From JABMPJ01 sp964345005 (GTDB lineage: Bacteria > Verrucomicrobiota > Kiritimatiellia > UBA8416 > JABMPJ01): a stretch of DNA of 64,000 nt. A program made the translations under genes and the position numbers. The DNA is taken from positions 70,421 to 134,420 of the forward strand of contig CAYFPQ010000001.1 in NCBI GenBank assembly GCA_964345005.1. Reading direction: 5' to 3'. This document shows, piece by piece, positions 8,410-17,373 of this stretch. The notes under the pieces are model-generated. The model was not told the DNA's origin. It was given only the letters and a program-made list of their open reading frames with translations, and made no database searches. Position 1 is the stretch's first letter. Each line of letters opens with the position of its first letter.

Positions 8410-8494
8410 CGGCTCGCTGGGGACAGCTCGCCCTACCTCATCCTGCGCATGTCTTCACCCGGGCCCAGGTAGGGCTCGCCCTCCGGGCGAGCCG
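8410..8494. repeat. REP-like pair (BIME), A-type inverted against B-type
   Basis: A 29-nt A-type unit in reverse orientation (8410-8438) faces a 28-nt B-type unit (8467-8494) across a 28-nt spacer. The B unit is AGGTAG followed by a perfect 9-bp stem, GGCTCGCCC-TCC-GGGCGAGCC. The forward unit overlaps the 3' end of the next gene and codes its last residues. Spacer length and the position of CACCC within it match the pair at 21941-22026. Confidence 0.9.
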
Positions 8495-9684
8495 TTCGCC
8501 ACTTCATCCACGACTGTTTGTAGCCACTCTGTGCCTGTAAGTCGAGCCGGTCCGGATAGCCCCTTAATTGCATCCAAGTATGGGGCGGTGGTGTCGATCG
8601 CGTCCAGGAACGCATCCCGCCTGGTTTCATCGCCGGCATGAATCGAAGCGGCGTCGACCTGTACCTTCAGGGCGGGCCACTGGGCAACGAACTGCTCATG
8701 CAGTGCGAACGGAGTCGCGGGAAGGTCGCCGTCGTGTTCGGACCGGGCTCGGTCGAGCGACTCGGTCAGACGGAGTGCGAGGCGGTCGAGTTGCTTGATC
8801 CGTTCCTCGATCAGTTCGTCCAGTCTCAACAGGGCACCGGCATGGCAGTGCGCGGCAGAACCGGCGGTCATGAAACGCGCCCTGACATGCCGGTACCATT
8901 CGCGAAGCGCGTGCAGGTTGCCGAGATAGATCCAGTTGTTGCGCAGTACGCGCGAGATGTTGCCGTAGGTCCCGGGCTGGTAGGGCCGGGGACGCGCCTT
9001 CGGCGCCGTCGAGCCGGTGAAAAGCAGTCCGGGATCGAGCACATCACGCCGATGTATCGTGCCGGCGGCGAGCACAGTACCGTAGGCGATTCGCACCGGA
9101 CCGACGATGCCGCCCTGTCCGCCGAGGAAGATGGGAGGCTGGTCCAGCATTACACCTTGCGGGACGTCCCCCATCAGTGAGGGAGTGGCCTTGTCGCGAT
9201 GTGGGGTGTAGTTGAAATGAATGTATGAAGACCCGACTTCACTATGATCGGAGCGGCTGGTTCCTCCGGCCATCAGGCAGTCGCAGAAGTTGATCAGGCT
9301 GCCGAGAACAACGTGGGGCATCAGGATGGTCTGCTTGAGACCGACGCTGTGTGCGCACGAGGAGCCCTCCTCCAGCAGGCATCCGTGCCGGATGTGCGCT
9401 CCGGGTCCAACCTCGACGCCGTCAAGGAATGTACAGCGCGAGAAGGTGCCGCTCCCAAGTCTAACACCCGCCCCGAGCTGGCAGTTGTCGAGAACGACCG
9501 GACCGTCGAGCCCAACGATGCTGCCGGGTCCGATGGCGAGATCGGCGCCGCTGAGTCGGGTGCCGGGGTGGAGAACGCTGCCGGCGGCGATGCGCCCCGA
9601 ATCCACGTCCTCCGCCACATACACCAGGTCCGGCGCCGGAATGATAACGCCGGAGTTCTTGAGGGATGTAACCGGCTCGCTCAT
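8455..9684 (-). CDS. Left-handed beta-helix (hexapeptide) protein, GlmU C-domain-like
   Basis: A 409-residue protein. Residues 20-240 are hexapeptide repeats ([LIV]-G-x4 turns such as IGPGSIVG, LGAGVRLG, VGPGAHIRHG), the fold of sugar-nucleotide acyltransferases. HFNYTPHRDKATPSLMGDVPQG and YGTVLAAGTIHRRD recall the GlmU acetyltransferase domain, but the N-terminal uridylyltransferase domain is absent. The C-terminal ~170 residues are helical and unfamiliar. Its place between glmS and glmM suggests UDP-GlcNAc synthesis (inference). I chose the ATG at 9684, with AGGA 8 nt upstream, over a TTG 18 nt earlier. The last 13 residues (GSPGGRALPGPG) are encoded by a REP-like repeat. Confidence 0.7.
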   Translation of the reverse strand: MSEPVTSLKNSGVIIPAPDLVYVAEDVDSGRIAAGSVLHPGTRLSGADLAIGPGSIVGLDGPVVLDNCQLGAGVRLGSGTFSRCTFLDGVEVGPGAHIRHGCLLEEGSSCAHSVGLKQTILMPHVVLGSLINFCDCLMAGGTSRSDHSEVGSSYIHFNYTPHRDKATPSLMGDVPQGVMLDQPPIFLGGQGGIVGPVRIAYGTVLAAGTIHRRDVLDPGLLFTGSTAPKARPRPYQPGTYGNISRVLRNNWIYLGNLHALREWYRHVRARFMTAGSAAHCHAGALLRLDELIEERIKQLDRLALRLTESLDRARSEHDGDLPATPFALHEQFVAQWPALKVQVDAASIHAGDETRRDAFLDAIDTTAPYLDAIKGLSGPARLTGTEWLQTVVDEVANGSPGGRALPGPG

Positions 9685-9716
9685 AGGCCAATCCTGGGAC
9701 AAGGAAGAGGATCAAT

Positions 9717-9780
9717 GTGTAAGAGTATGTGTACGAGTATGGTCTTGGGTATTCCGTACTTATACACGTACTCGTACACG
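9717..9780. repeat. Word-type inverted repeat (GTACGAGTA vocabulary)
   Basis: The left arm, 9717-9741, contains GTGTAAGAGTATGTGTACGA. The right arm, 9755-9780, is its inverted counterpart (CGTACTTATACACGTACTCG). The 11-mer GTGTACGAGTA at 9729-9739 is exactly inverted at 9769-9779. It lies between glmS and the beta-helix gene. Confidence 0.75.
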
Positions 9781-9818
9781 TCAATCCTCCCGGCGCCGTC
9801 AGGCGCCACACGCTCCCG

Positions 9819-11663
9819 CTATTCCACTGTTACGGACTTGGCCAGGTTGCGTGGCTGATCGATCTCACATCCCCGGGCCTTGGCCACGTAGTAGGCGAAG
9901 ATCTGTTCCGCAATGACGACGGGTATTGGGGAGACGAACTCCTGGCACCGCGGAATCCGGATGATGTCATCGCAGTATGCGTCGATCTCGTTGTCGCCCT
10001 CGGTGGCGATGGCGATAACGGGGGACTTGCGCGCGCGACACTCCTGCATATTCCCGATGGTCTTCTCCTTGTCCGGCAGATCCGGAACGGGCACGATCAC
10101 CGGCACGTTCTCGTCGAGCAGGGCGATCGGGCCGTGCTTCAGCTCAGCCGCGTGATAGCCCTCGGCGTGCATGTACGAGATTTCCTTCAGCTTCAATGCG
10201 CCCTCGAGCGCTGCGGGGAACATATAGCCGCGCCCAATGAAGAACGAATCTTCGGCAGAGGCGTACTTCTCGGCTATGGTTTTGATCTCATTCTCACGCT
10301 CCAGCACAGCCGCTGCAATATCGGGTAGGCGACCCAGCTCGCGCACCATCTCGCGCCCCGCGCTGGCCGACAGGCGGCGCGTTCGACCAAACATGATGGC
10401 CATCTCGGCCAGCACTGCTACCTGGCAGGTGAATGCCTTGGTAGATGCCACACCGATTTCCGGTCCGGCGTGAAGGTACACCCCGCGCCCGGTTTCCCGC
10501 GCAATGGTCGATCCCACCACGTTACAGATGCCGAGAACCACCGCGCCCTTCATGAGAGCCTCACGCACGGCCGCCAGTGTGTCGGCTGTCTCGCCCGACT
10601 GGCTGATAGCGACCATGCAGGCGTTCGGTTCGATGATCGGGTTGCGGTAGCGAAATTCGGCGGCTTGCTGGATGTCGGCCGGAATGCCGGCGAAGTCCTC
10701 GAAGTAGTACTTCCCCACCATACCGGCATAGAAGGAGGTGCCACAGGCGGCAAGTATCATGCGGGGAATGCGCGCCATGTCGAGTGGGGTCATACGAAGT
10801 CCGCCGAGACGAACCGTGCCCTCTGCCTCATCCAGGCGCCCACGGAGACCGGTGGCAATGGCGGCAGGCTGCTCGTGGATCTCCTTAAGCATGAAATGGT
10901 CGTAGCCGCCCTTCTCGATCTCATCGACATCCCAGTCGATCAGGGTGGACTCACGAGTGACGGACGAGCTCGACGTGGACGAGATATCTATGTCCCCACC
11001 GGCGGCGGTGACGATATCGCCGTCGTTCAGAAACACAACCTGTTTGGTACGACTGACAATGGCGCTCACGTCGGAAGCGATGATGGTTTCGTCGTCGTGC
11101 AGCCCAACGACGATTGGACTCCCGCTGCGTGCTGCCACGATCATGCCCGGGTGCTTGGTCGATATAACGGCAATGCCATACGTGCCGGTCAGCTTCTTGA
11201 CGGCGGCGGTGACAGCTGCACGCAGGTCGCCCTGATAGCACTGTTGAATCAGGTGGGCGATAACCTCCGAGTCGGTTTCACTGTTGAACGTGCATCCGTC
11301 CTGAATCAGGTGGGCCTTCAGTTCGGCGTAGTTCTCGATAATACCGTTGTGAACGACAGCGATCTCCTTGTTCTCACTCCAATGCGGATGGGCATTGGCC
11401 TGGGTGGGTGCGCCATGCGTGGCCCAGCGTGTATGGCCTATCCCCATCGACGTGAACGACTTGGAGTCCGGCAATTCAGCCTGCATGCTGGATTCAAGGT
11501 CGGCGATCTTGCCGGAGGTCTTCACTATCGTAAGATCAGGATCGCCGTCGGCGTAGAGTGCTACCCCGGCAGAGTCATATCCGCGGTATTCCAAGCGTCT
11601 CAATCCAGAGACCAAGATGCCCCCCACGTCGGCTTTTCCTGTGTAACCTACTATTCCGCACAT
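9819..11663 (-). CDS. glmS: Glutamine--fructose-6-phosphate aminotransferase (isomerising)
   Basis: Makes glucosamine-6-phosphate from fructose-6-phosphate and glutamine, the entry to amino-sugar synthesis. The start is fixed by MCGIVGY, because Cys2 becomes the N-terminal nucleophile of the glutaminase; an upstream in-frame start would bury it. Residues about 1-230 form the class II glutaminase (RWATHG, GIIENY), and two SIS domains follow (CGTSFYAGMVGKYYFE; SQSGETADT; GRGYMFPAALEGALKLKEISY). It ends with LAKSVTVE, the family's usual C-terminus. Only 44 nt separate it from the gene upstream, too little for a glmS ribozyme. Confidence 0.97.
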   Translation of the reverse strand: MCGIVGYTGKADVGGILVSGLRRLEYRGYDSAGVALYADGDPDLTIVKTSGKIADLESSMQAELPDSKSFTSMGIGHTRWATHGAPTQANAHPHWSENKEIAVVHNGIIENYAELKAHLIQDGCTFNSETDSEVIAHLIQQCYQGDLRAAVTAAVKKLTGTYGIAVISTKHPGMIVAARSGSPIVVGLHDDETIIASDVSAIVSRTKQVVFLNDGDIVTAAGGDIDISSTSSSSVTRESTLIDWDVDEIEKGGYDHFMLKEIHEQPAAIATGLRGRLDEAEGTVRLGGLRMTPLDMARIPRMILAACGTSFYAGMVGKYYFEDFAGIPADIQQAAEFRYRNPIIEPNACMVAISQSGETADTLAAVREALMKGAVVLGICNVVGSTIARETGRGVYLHAGPEIGVASTKAFTCQVAVLAEMAIMFGRTRRLSASAGREMVRELGRLPDIAAAVLERENEIKTIAEKYASAEDSFFIGRGYMFPAALEGALKLKEISYMHAEGYHAAELKHGPIALLDENVPVIVPVPDLPDKEKTIGNMQECRARKSPVIAIATEGDNEIDAYCDDIIRIPRCQEFVSPIPVVIAEQIFAYYVAKARGCEIDQPRNLAKSVTVE

Positions 11664-11707
11664 ATAGCGACTCCCGTTTCCCATGAAGAGTAGCGACGAT
11701 TGCTGTC

Positions 11708-12865
11708 TTAGGCAAGATCGACGCAGTCAGGCTTGGCGGTGTCCGCAGCCAACCACTCGTAGACGCTACGCATCTGCATGGCAACACGATCGGTTGAGTA
11801 GCAATCTTCCACCAACTGACGCCCGCGTTGACCCATCTCGTGCCGCTCGGCATCGGAGATCGACATGGCGTGGCGCAGGGCCTCGATGAGTGACGACTCA
11901 CTCAGCTCTGTCCACCAACCCGCTCGCCGATCTTCCATGATCTGCCACGGCGCGCCCTTGGTCGTGACGACCGGGGTCCCGTATCCAAGGGCTTCGGCCA
12001 CAACAATGCCGAAGTTCTCGCTCAGGGTCGGCAGTACGAACAGGTCCGCATCGCGCAGGAATGCGGCCTTCTCTTGGTCAAAGAGGGGGCCGGGAAACCG
12101 CACGGTCTCCTGTACGCCCAGCTCCATCGCGAGCCGCTTCAGTTCATTCTGGTGCCCGTTTTCGTCTGTGCCGGCGATCTCGATCTGCCAGCTTGGAAAG
12201 TCGGTCTGCAGGGCCTGCCAGGCCGTGAGTAGCATGGGAAGGCCTTTCTTGGGGTGAATGCGCGAAAGGAACGCCATCCGCCGCACGCGTTCGTTCGCAT
12301 CGGGGAGCACGGCCATATCGGTCGCGGGGGGGAGATCGATGCCGTTCGGAATGATACAGATCGGCGGGCGTAGCCCCATGGCGCGAAAATTATCGGCTTC
12401 GGCATCGGCCGTCGCGTGGAGGCAGGAGGCGCCCTGCAGGTCGCGCCACTGGAAGACGGCGTTTGCCAACAACTTCTTCCAGCGCGAGAACTGCATCGCC
12501 CCCGGCTCCAGCATGCCCCGCGGAGTCAGGACAGTGGGAATGCCGCGCTGTCGCCCCGCCCGCATGGCATAGTGGACGGGGTACTGCCACAGCCCGTGAC
12601 CATGGAAGATGTTTGCTTCCAGCGTTGCCGACCGCTGCTTCATCTCGGAGGACAGGCACAATGGTGTCCGAAACAGTTCGTCACTGAAATGAATCCCCAC
12701 GCCCCTGTCCTGAAGGTGCGTTGTATCAACCGGGGCCGGACTCTTGAGGGTCTCGATCGACACCGCTGTGCCGTGCCGTGCCAAGGCTTCGCAAAGGGTC
12801 GGCACGCTTCGTGCCGGACCTCCATCGCTGATATCCAGGGACCTGATGAAATGGATCGCTCTCAC
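11708..12865 (-). CDS. GT4-family glycosyltransferase
   Basis: A 385-residue GT-B enzyme. The N-terminal Rossmann half opens with IHFIRSLDISDGGPARSVP, the glycine-rich acceptor loop of GT4 enzymes. The donor half has RIHPKKGLPMLLTAW and the E-x7-E signature in SENFGIVVAEAL, followed by GYGTPVVTT. It is cytoplasmic or membrane-associated and expected to add one sugar to a lipid-linked surface glycan. Another GT4, a WcaF-like acetyltransferase and a flippase lie next to it, making a short polysaccharide locus. Donor and acceptor cannot be read from sequence. Confidence 0.85.
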   Translation of the reverse strand: MRAIHFIRSLDISDGGPARSVPTLCEALARHGTAVSIETLKSPAPVDTTHLQDRGVGIHFSDELFRTPLCLSSEMKQRSATLEANIFHGHGLWQYPVHYAMRAGRQRGIPTVLTPRGMLEPGAMQFSRWKKLLANAVFQWRDLQGASCLHATADAEADNFRAMGLRPPICIIPNGIDLPPATDMAVLPDANERVRRMAFLSRIHPKKGLPMLLTAWQALQTDFPSWQIEIAGTDENGHQNELKRLAMELGVQETVRFPGPLFDQEKAAFLRDADLFVLPTLSENFGIVVAEALGYGTPVVTTKGAPWQIMEDRRAGWWTELSESSLIEALRHAMSISDAERHEMGQRGRQLVEDCYSTDRVAMQMRSVYEWLAADTAKPDCVDLA

Positions 12866-12920
12866 TGCTGCAACTCCCTAAAGGCGTCGCCATCCTACAC
12901 CATGAACGCCGTTGCACACC

Positions 12921-12951
12921 ACCTTGAACCTTGAACCGTGAACCCCGAACC
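12921..12951. repeat. Single-arm word repeat (GAACC vocabulary)
   Basis: Four imperfect copies of a 6-7 nt word (ACCTTGA, ACCTTGA, ACCGTGA, ACCCCGA) stand in the divergent gap between two glycosyltransferase genes. No inverted partner arm is visible nearby, unlike at the other word-type loci. Confidence 0.6.
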
Positions 12952-12965
12952 TGCATAGTCATTTC

Positions 12966-14171
12966 ATGCGTGTGGCAGCGATATTCTTGCGGTTTGGCCC
13001 GTATCATATTGCGCGCTTGGAAGCGGCGGGGCGGCAGCTTGCCGCGGCGGGCCATGAGTTGGTTGGTATCGAGTCGGCCTCGGTGGGCCGGGTGTATGCG
13101 TGGGACAGTGTTTCCGGGGGGCAGCACTTCAAGAAGGTCACTCTGTTCAAGGGGGCGGTTTACGAGGACATTCCGAAGCAAGACGTGTGTGACGCGGTCA
13201 GAAAGGTACTCACCGAGACCGGTCCGGATGTCATCGCGTTGCTCGGTTGGAGTTTTCGTGAACCGGTGACGGCGTTGCAGTGGGCGCTACGCCACGACGT
13301 GCCGACGATCATGATGAGCGAGAGTTCTCGCAGCGATTTCCCTCGGCGGTGGTGGTTGGAGCGGATCAAGAAGGCCGCGGTCGGATGCTGTAATGCAGGC
13401 TTGGTTGGCGGCAGTCGTCATGCTGATTATCTCGTCGAGCTTGGCATGTCGCGCGACCGGATCTTCCTTGGCTACGACGCGATCGACAACGATTACTTCC
13501 GCACGCGTGCAGATGCCGTGCGTGAACAGGAGCGCAGCCTTCGCAAGCGTTACGAGCTGCCATCGCGCTTTTTTCTCGGTTCAAGTCGCTTCATTCCGAA
13601 GAAAAACCTGGCCCGCCTGCTCACAGCATATGCTTCCTACCGGCGGAATGTAGGTGAGGGGGCATGGGATCTCGTTTTGTGTGGGGATGGCCCGCTACGC
13701 GGTGAGCTGGAAACCATGGTCGACCAGCTGGACGTTCGTGCTTCGGTCCATTTTCCCGGGTTCGTGCAGTATGACGATCTACCGGTCTATTACGGGCTTG
13801 CTTCCGCATTCGTGCACGTGAGTACGGTTGAGCAGTGGGGGCTGGTCGTGAACGAGGCGGCATCTGCCGGTCTGCCTCTTCTCGTGTCGAACCGGTGTGG
13901 CTGTGTACCGGAACTGGTGATCGAGGGCCGCAACGGGTGGATACTGGATCCCTTGGATGAAGACGGGATGGCGACCGCTATGAAGGCCCTGAGTGACGAT
14001 CCCGGCACTGCGATCCGGATGGGACAGGAATCGCAGGAGGTCGTGGCGGCGTTTTCTCCTCAACGCTTTGCTGACGGCATGGCGTCGGCTGTGTCGTGTG
14101 CGCAGGAAATGCCGGCTGCTGCCCGGACGGGCGTGAACAGGCTCCTGGTGAACTTGATGGCGCTTCGCTAG
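12966..14171 (+). CDS. GT4-family glycosyltransferase
   Basis: A 401-residue GT-B glycosyltransferase, divergent from its neighbour. It starts MRVAAIFLRFGPYHIARLEAAG. The donor-binding half has SSRFIPKKNLARLLTAY and FPGFVQYDDLPVYYGLAS, then the E-x7-E motif in EQWGLVVNEAASAGLPLLVS. Its place beside another glycosyltransferase, an acetyltransferase and a flippase points to surface polysaccharide or exopolysaccharide. There is no clear Shine-Dalgarno before the ATG, so translation may be leaderless or weak. The specific sugar is unknown. Confidence 0.85.
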   Translation: MRVAAIFLRFGPYHIARLEAAGRQLAAAGHELVGIESASVGRVYAWDSVSGGQHFKKVTLFKGAVYEDIPKQDVCDAVRKVLTETGPDVIALLGWSFREPVTALQWALRHDVPTIMMSESSRSDFPRRWWLERIKKAAVGCCNAGLVGGSRHADYLVELGMSRDRIFLGYDAIDNDYFRTRADAVREQERSLRKRYELPSRFFLGSSRFIPKKNLARLLTAYASYRRNVGEGAWDLVLCGDGPLRGELETMVDQLDVRASVHFPGFVQYDDLPVYYGLASAFVHVSTVEQWGLVVNEAASAGLPLLVSNRCGCVPELVIEGRNGWILDPLDEDGMATAMKALSDDPGTAIRMGQESQEVVAAFSPQRFADGMASAVSCAQEMPAAARTGVNRLLVNLMALR

Positions 14172-14178
14172 TGTCCTG

Positions 14179-14754
14179 CTATGACGCCGTGCCGATATCC
14201 ATCGGATCGCGATCCTTGATCGGTCGGGCCGGATTGCCGGCTACAACGGTCCACGGTTCCACGTTCCGGGTGACGACGGCCCTTGCCCCGACCACGGCGC
14301 CGTCACCGACCTCGATATTCGGGCCCACAAAAGCGTCGGCGGCAATCCAAGCGTGTTTTCCGACTCGGATAGTGCCTCGCCTGAGCGGGAAAGCGGGGTC
14401 TGTGTAGTCATGCGTGCCGGCACACAGGTGCGCGCCTTGGGAGACGACCGTATCATCGCCGATCGATATCTCGCCCAGGTTGTAGATCTTCACGTCTTCG
14501 CCAAGAAGACAGCGGTCACCCAAAGCAAGTTGCCAGGGCATCTCGATCCAGGTGGACGCCCGCAGGGCCGTGCCGCGGCCCACGCGGGCACCAAAGACAC
14601 GCAAAATGACGGACCGCACCCCGATCAGCCGCCAATGTGCCAGCCGCCAGACGGTAAACCAGACTAAACGCCAAACGGCACGTCGCAGATACGTGACGGG
14701 CGAATAGGGCCAGCGCTCGCGTTGAACCGGTTTCGGGCCGTTTTCTGAGCTCAT
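14179..14754 (-). CDS. WcaF-like sugar O-acetyltransferase
   Basis: A 191-residue hexapeptide-repeat acyltransferase. The repeats run from about residue 65 (LGDRCLLGEDVKIYNLGEISIGDDTVV) to the C-terminal VGDGAVVGARAVVTRNVEPW, which ends with the family signature VVAGNPARPIKDR. The catalytic histidine is probably in GTHDYTDP. It resembles the WcaF/LpxA-like enzymes that acetylate exopolysaccharide sugars. It is 10 nt from the flippase gene on the same strand, so the two are likely one operon. Confidence 0.85.
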   Translation of the reverse strand: MSSENGPKPVQRERWPYSPVTYLRRAVWRLVWFTVWRLAHWRLIGVRSVILRVFGARVGRGTALRASTWIEMPWQLALGDRCLLGEDVKIYNLGEISIGDDTVVSQGAHLCAGTHDYTDPAFPLRRGTIRVGKHAWIAADAFVGPNIEVGDGAVVGARAVVTRNVEPWTVVAGNPARPIKDRDPMDIGTAS

Positions 14755-14764
14755 GGTCTCCTTC

Positions 14765-16372
14765 TCAAGGGTTTCTCTCGGCTACATCGTGGGTTGCCCG
14801 GCCACGATACCCGCGCCAGGAGGTTTTAGCGTTAACCAGTGTCCGCCGCAGATCCTCGCGGTCCGTCCGCGTTAACGAAACAAACCAGATACCGGGCAAG
14901 TAGGCAAGGCCGCAAAGGAAGAACTGCGCCACGATCTGAAGCAGGCTTGCGGGGGTCCAGACTTGGCGGAGCAGGAGACAGGCCGCGACCAACGGGACGG
15001 CTCCCAACAAGGCTCTTCCGGCGCCGCGTAGGAAGACACTACACCCCAGGGAGAAATGCTTGCAGAGCAGGTAGGGCAGGCAGATCACTTCGAGTAGAAA
15101 CAGCGAGACCAAGCTACCGGTAGCGATGCCAAGGAGTCCCATCTTCGCCACTTTTACCAATGTGATGCTGAGGACGACGTTGAGTATGCCTCCCAGAAGC
15201 GTTGCGAAGACAGCACCCCGAATTCGCTGGTAGGCATAAAGGGCTTCCTTCGATACGATGCCTGCCCCGCTCAACAGCAAGGCGCACATAATGGTCCGCA
15301 TTACCGGCACGCTTTCCATGGCGAAGGATGACCTCAGCCACAGGCGAAGGAACGCCTCAGCCTCGATGAAGAGCAGAAGGCAGGGACAGGCCAGTACGAT
15401 ATAACAGTAACGCGTTGCGCGTGTGACCATCGTGCGAACCTGATCGAACTGGTGAACGGCTATCTTGGCAATCATGGCTGGACCCAGAATCAGGACGAAA
15501 GAGGATGCAAACATGCTGATCTGCAGATACCATCGCTGGGCCACGTTGTAGTTCACAACCTGCTGAATTCCTCCCAATTCCTCCAAGTTTGATATCATGA
15601 TCGAGTCAGTCGCGAAGTAGAGCAGTATACCCAGGCTTCCCACAACGGTTAGACCCCCAAAATTGACCAGTTCCCGCATCTCCCTACGGAACCCGGGGGC
15701 AAAAAGCCGAATCTTGAGTTGTGAGAGCCCACGATATCCGAAAGGGATAACGATCGTCCACAGGCAGATCAATCGCGCAGTGACGGAAAGCCCTACCCAT
15801 ATGACAATGGAAGATCGCCAGAACAGAAACAGGGGAATAACAATAACAGCGGGAAGGATCACGCTCATCATGTTGGAGATAGCGTCCAGGTAGAGGCGCT
15901 GAGTCATATAGACCGGTGAGCGAAACACGCAACTGACTATCTGGAAGGCTGCACCTACGCCGAAGATGGCGAATACTCGCCGGGCGGGTGCGACAAGCTC
16001 TGCTTCCAGGCCAAAAAGTGAGTGGGCGAACATGGAAATCAGTATTGCTGCTCCAGCGATCATGAGGCCCACGAGAATGGAAAGTGCCAATCCGGCCGAC
16101 AGGACTGCATTCATGCGGTCATACTCGCCGCGGGCGTAATGGCGTGCTGCAATCCGGTCGTATGACATCCCAACCGCCACGGCAAGGATCGTAACAAACT
16201 CAAGTGACTGATGCGCAACCGCCTGCAGCGCGTAGGCTGGCTTGCCGATGTGACGGAGCAGGAAAGGCAGCAGCAAGAAGCCGACCACCATCGTGATCGA
16301 CATCGCGACGTAACGACTAATCGTGTGGAATGCGACGCGTTGGTCGGGGGGGTTCTGATCGGGAATCTCCAT
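14765..16372 (-). CDS. Polysaccharide flippase (MOP superfamily)
   Basis: An integral membrane protein of 535 residues with about 14 hydrophobic segments, starting at FHTISRYVAMSITMVVGFLLLPFLLRHIG, the usual opening helix of Wzx-like lipid-linked oligosaccharide flippases. I start it at the ATG at 16372 (MEIPDQNPP), with AGGGA about 8 nt upstream; frames further upstream give an uncharged-poor leader unlike the family. Neighbouring glycosyltransferases and acetyltransferase support export of an undecaprenyl-linked glycan across the inner membrane. Confidence 0.85.
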   Translation of the reverse strand: MEIPDQNPPDQRVAFHTISRYVAMSITMVVGFLLLPFLLRHIGKPAYALQAVAHQSLEFVTILAVAVGMSYDRIAARHYARGEYDRMNAVLSAGLALSILVGLMIAGAAILISMFAHSLFGLEAELVAPARRVFAIFGVGAAFQIVSCVFRSPVYMTQRLYLDAISNMMSVILPAVIVIPLFLFWRSSIVIWVGLSVTARLICLWTIVIPFGYRGLSQLKIRLFAPGFRREMRELVNFGGLTVVGSLGILLYFATDSIMISNLEELGGIQQVVNYNVAQRWYLQISMFASSFVLILGPAMIAKIAVHQFDQVRTMVTRATRYCYIVLACPCLLLFIEAEAFLRLWLRSSFAMESVPVMRTIMCALLLSGAGIVSKEALYAYQRIRGAVFATLLGGILNVVLSITLVKVAKMGLLGIATGSLVSLFLLEVICLPYLLCKHFSLGCSVFLRGAGRALLGAVPLVAACLLLRQVWTPASLLQIVAQFFLCGLAYLPGIWFVSLTRTDREDLRRTLVNAKTSWRGYRGRATHDVAERNP

Positions 16373-16545
16373 ATCGGGTGTCCCTGGCAAGCGTGCTCCT
16401 TCAGGCATGAGTGGATATTGACATGCCCTGGATTGAGACTGCCCGAGTTTACATTGACGCGCAACAGCTTTCTTCAGCATCATAGTCGGGCGTGTGAAGG
16501 CATGCGCGGGGTAGAGGCAACAACAAGAAAACAGAAGGGAATGTT

Positions 16546-17364
16546 GTGCGTATACTTACTGGCCGCCCCCTCAGGTTTTCACTATTGGTGTTCTTAATCG
16601 CATTTCTGTGCACGCTGACGGGCTGCGACGACAGTTCGTCCTCCCCCTCCTCCTCGGCGCCGGCGAATGTCTCCTCAACATTTACCGGGCAAGCCGTGTC
16701 TTGTACCCCGGTGCTTGATCCACCAACAGGCCAGCACGGTCACGAGCTGACTGTGAACGGGGACGTCGTGCGCTTCCTCCTCTTCATCCCGAGGCAATAC
16801 GCGGAGCAAGATGCATGGCCGCTTATCCTGTTCCTGCACGGATCCGGCGAGCGGGGAACCAACGTTGACAGTATCAAGAAGCATGGGACACCGAGGTATG
16901 TGGACAGTAACCCGAGTTTCCCCTTCATCGTGGTGTCCCCACAATTGCCGACATCGCTCAGCCGTTGGGAGACCTCTGCATTGGCTGACCTGCTGGATGA
17001 GGTGGTCTGTCGCTATGCGGTTGACGTCAACCGCATTTACGTTACAGGGCTGAGCATGGGAGGGATTGGCACTTGGGCAATGGCCATCAGCTACCCGGAC
17101 AAGATTGCGGCGATCGCACCGGTGAGTGGCTGGGGCTTCCCGGACGAGGCCGCAACCATCCGCCATATTCCCGCATGGGTTTTTCATGGTAGCGATGACA
17201 CGGCGGTTCCCTTACGGCGTGCCCAGGAGATGGTGGACGCTTTGCGGGCAGTGGGAGGCAACGTGACGTTTACGGTCTACCCGGGCCTGGACCATTCCGA
17301 CACATGGCCGCCAACCTACGAAGCATCAGCTCTGTATGACTGGTTCCTGGGCTGGTCGCTCTGA
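16546..17364 (+). CDS. Secreted lipoprotein esterase, alpha/beta-hydrolase
   Basis: The protein of 272 residues starts at a GTG with AGAAGGGA just upstream. A lipoprotein signal ends in the lipobox LTGC (Cys27), followed by a Ser-rich linker, so it should be anchored in a membrane. The catalytic domain has the oxyanion region LFLHGSGERG, the nucleophile in GLSMGGIGTWAMA, Asp in HGSDDTAVP and His in YPGLDHSDTWPP. This matches PHB depolymerase/feruloyl-esterase-like family members (the 'peptidase' annotation often seen is inherited). The natural ester is unknown; it may act on polysaccharide acetyl or feruloyl groups. Confidence 0.8.
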   Translation: MRILTGRPLRFSLLVFLIAFLCTLTGCDDSSSSPSSSAPANVSSTFTGQAVSCTPVLDPPTGQHGHELTVNGDVVRFLLFIPRQYAEQDAWPLILFLHGSGERGTNVDSIKKHGTPRYVDSNPSFPFIVVSPQLPTSLSRWETSALADLLDEVVCRYAVDVNRIYVTGLSMGGIGTWAMAISYPDKIAAIAPVSGWGFPDEAATIRHIPAWVFHGSDDTAVPLRRAQEMVDALRAVGGNVTFTVYPGLDHSDTWPPTYEASALYDWFLGWSL

Positions 17365-17373
17365 GGGTGATGC

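Noticed and set aside
6358..9718. 11-mer AGGATCAATGT next to two word-repeat loci (6358-6368 and 9708-9718)
   Set aside because: In 64 kb many chance 11-mer pairs are expected, so the coincidence carries no weight.
11664..11707. glmS ribozyme upstream of glmS
   Set aside because: Only 44 nt separate the genes, too short for the ribozyme, and its core is not visible.
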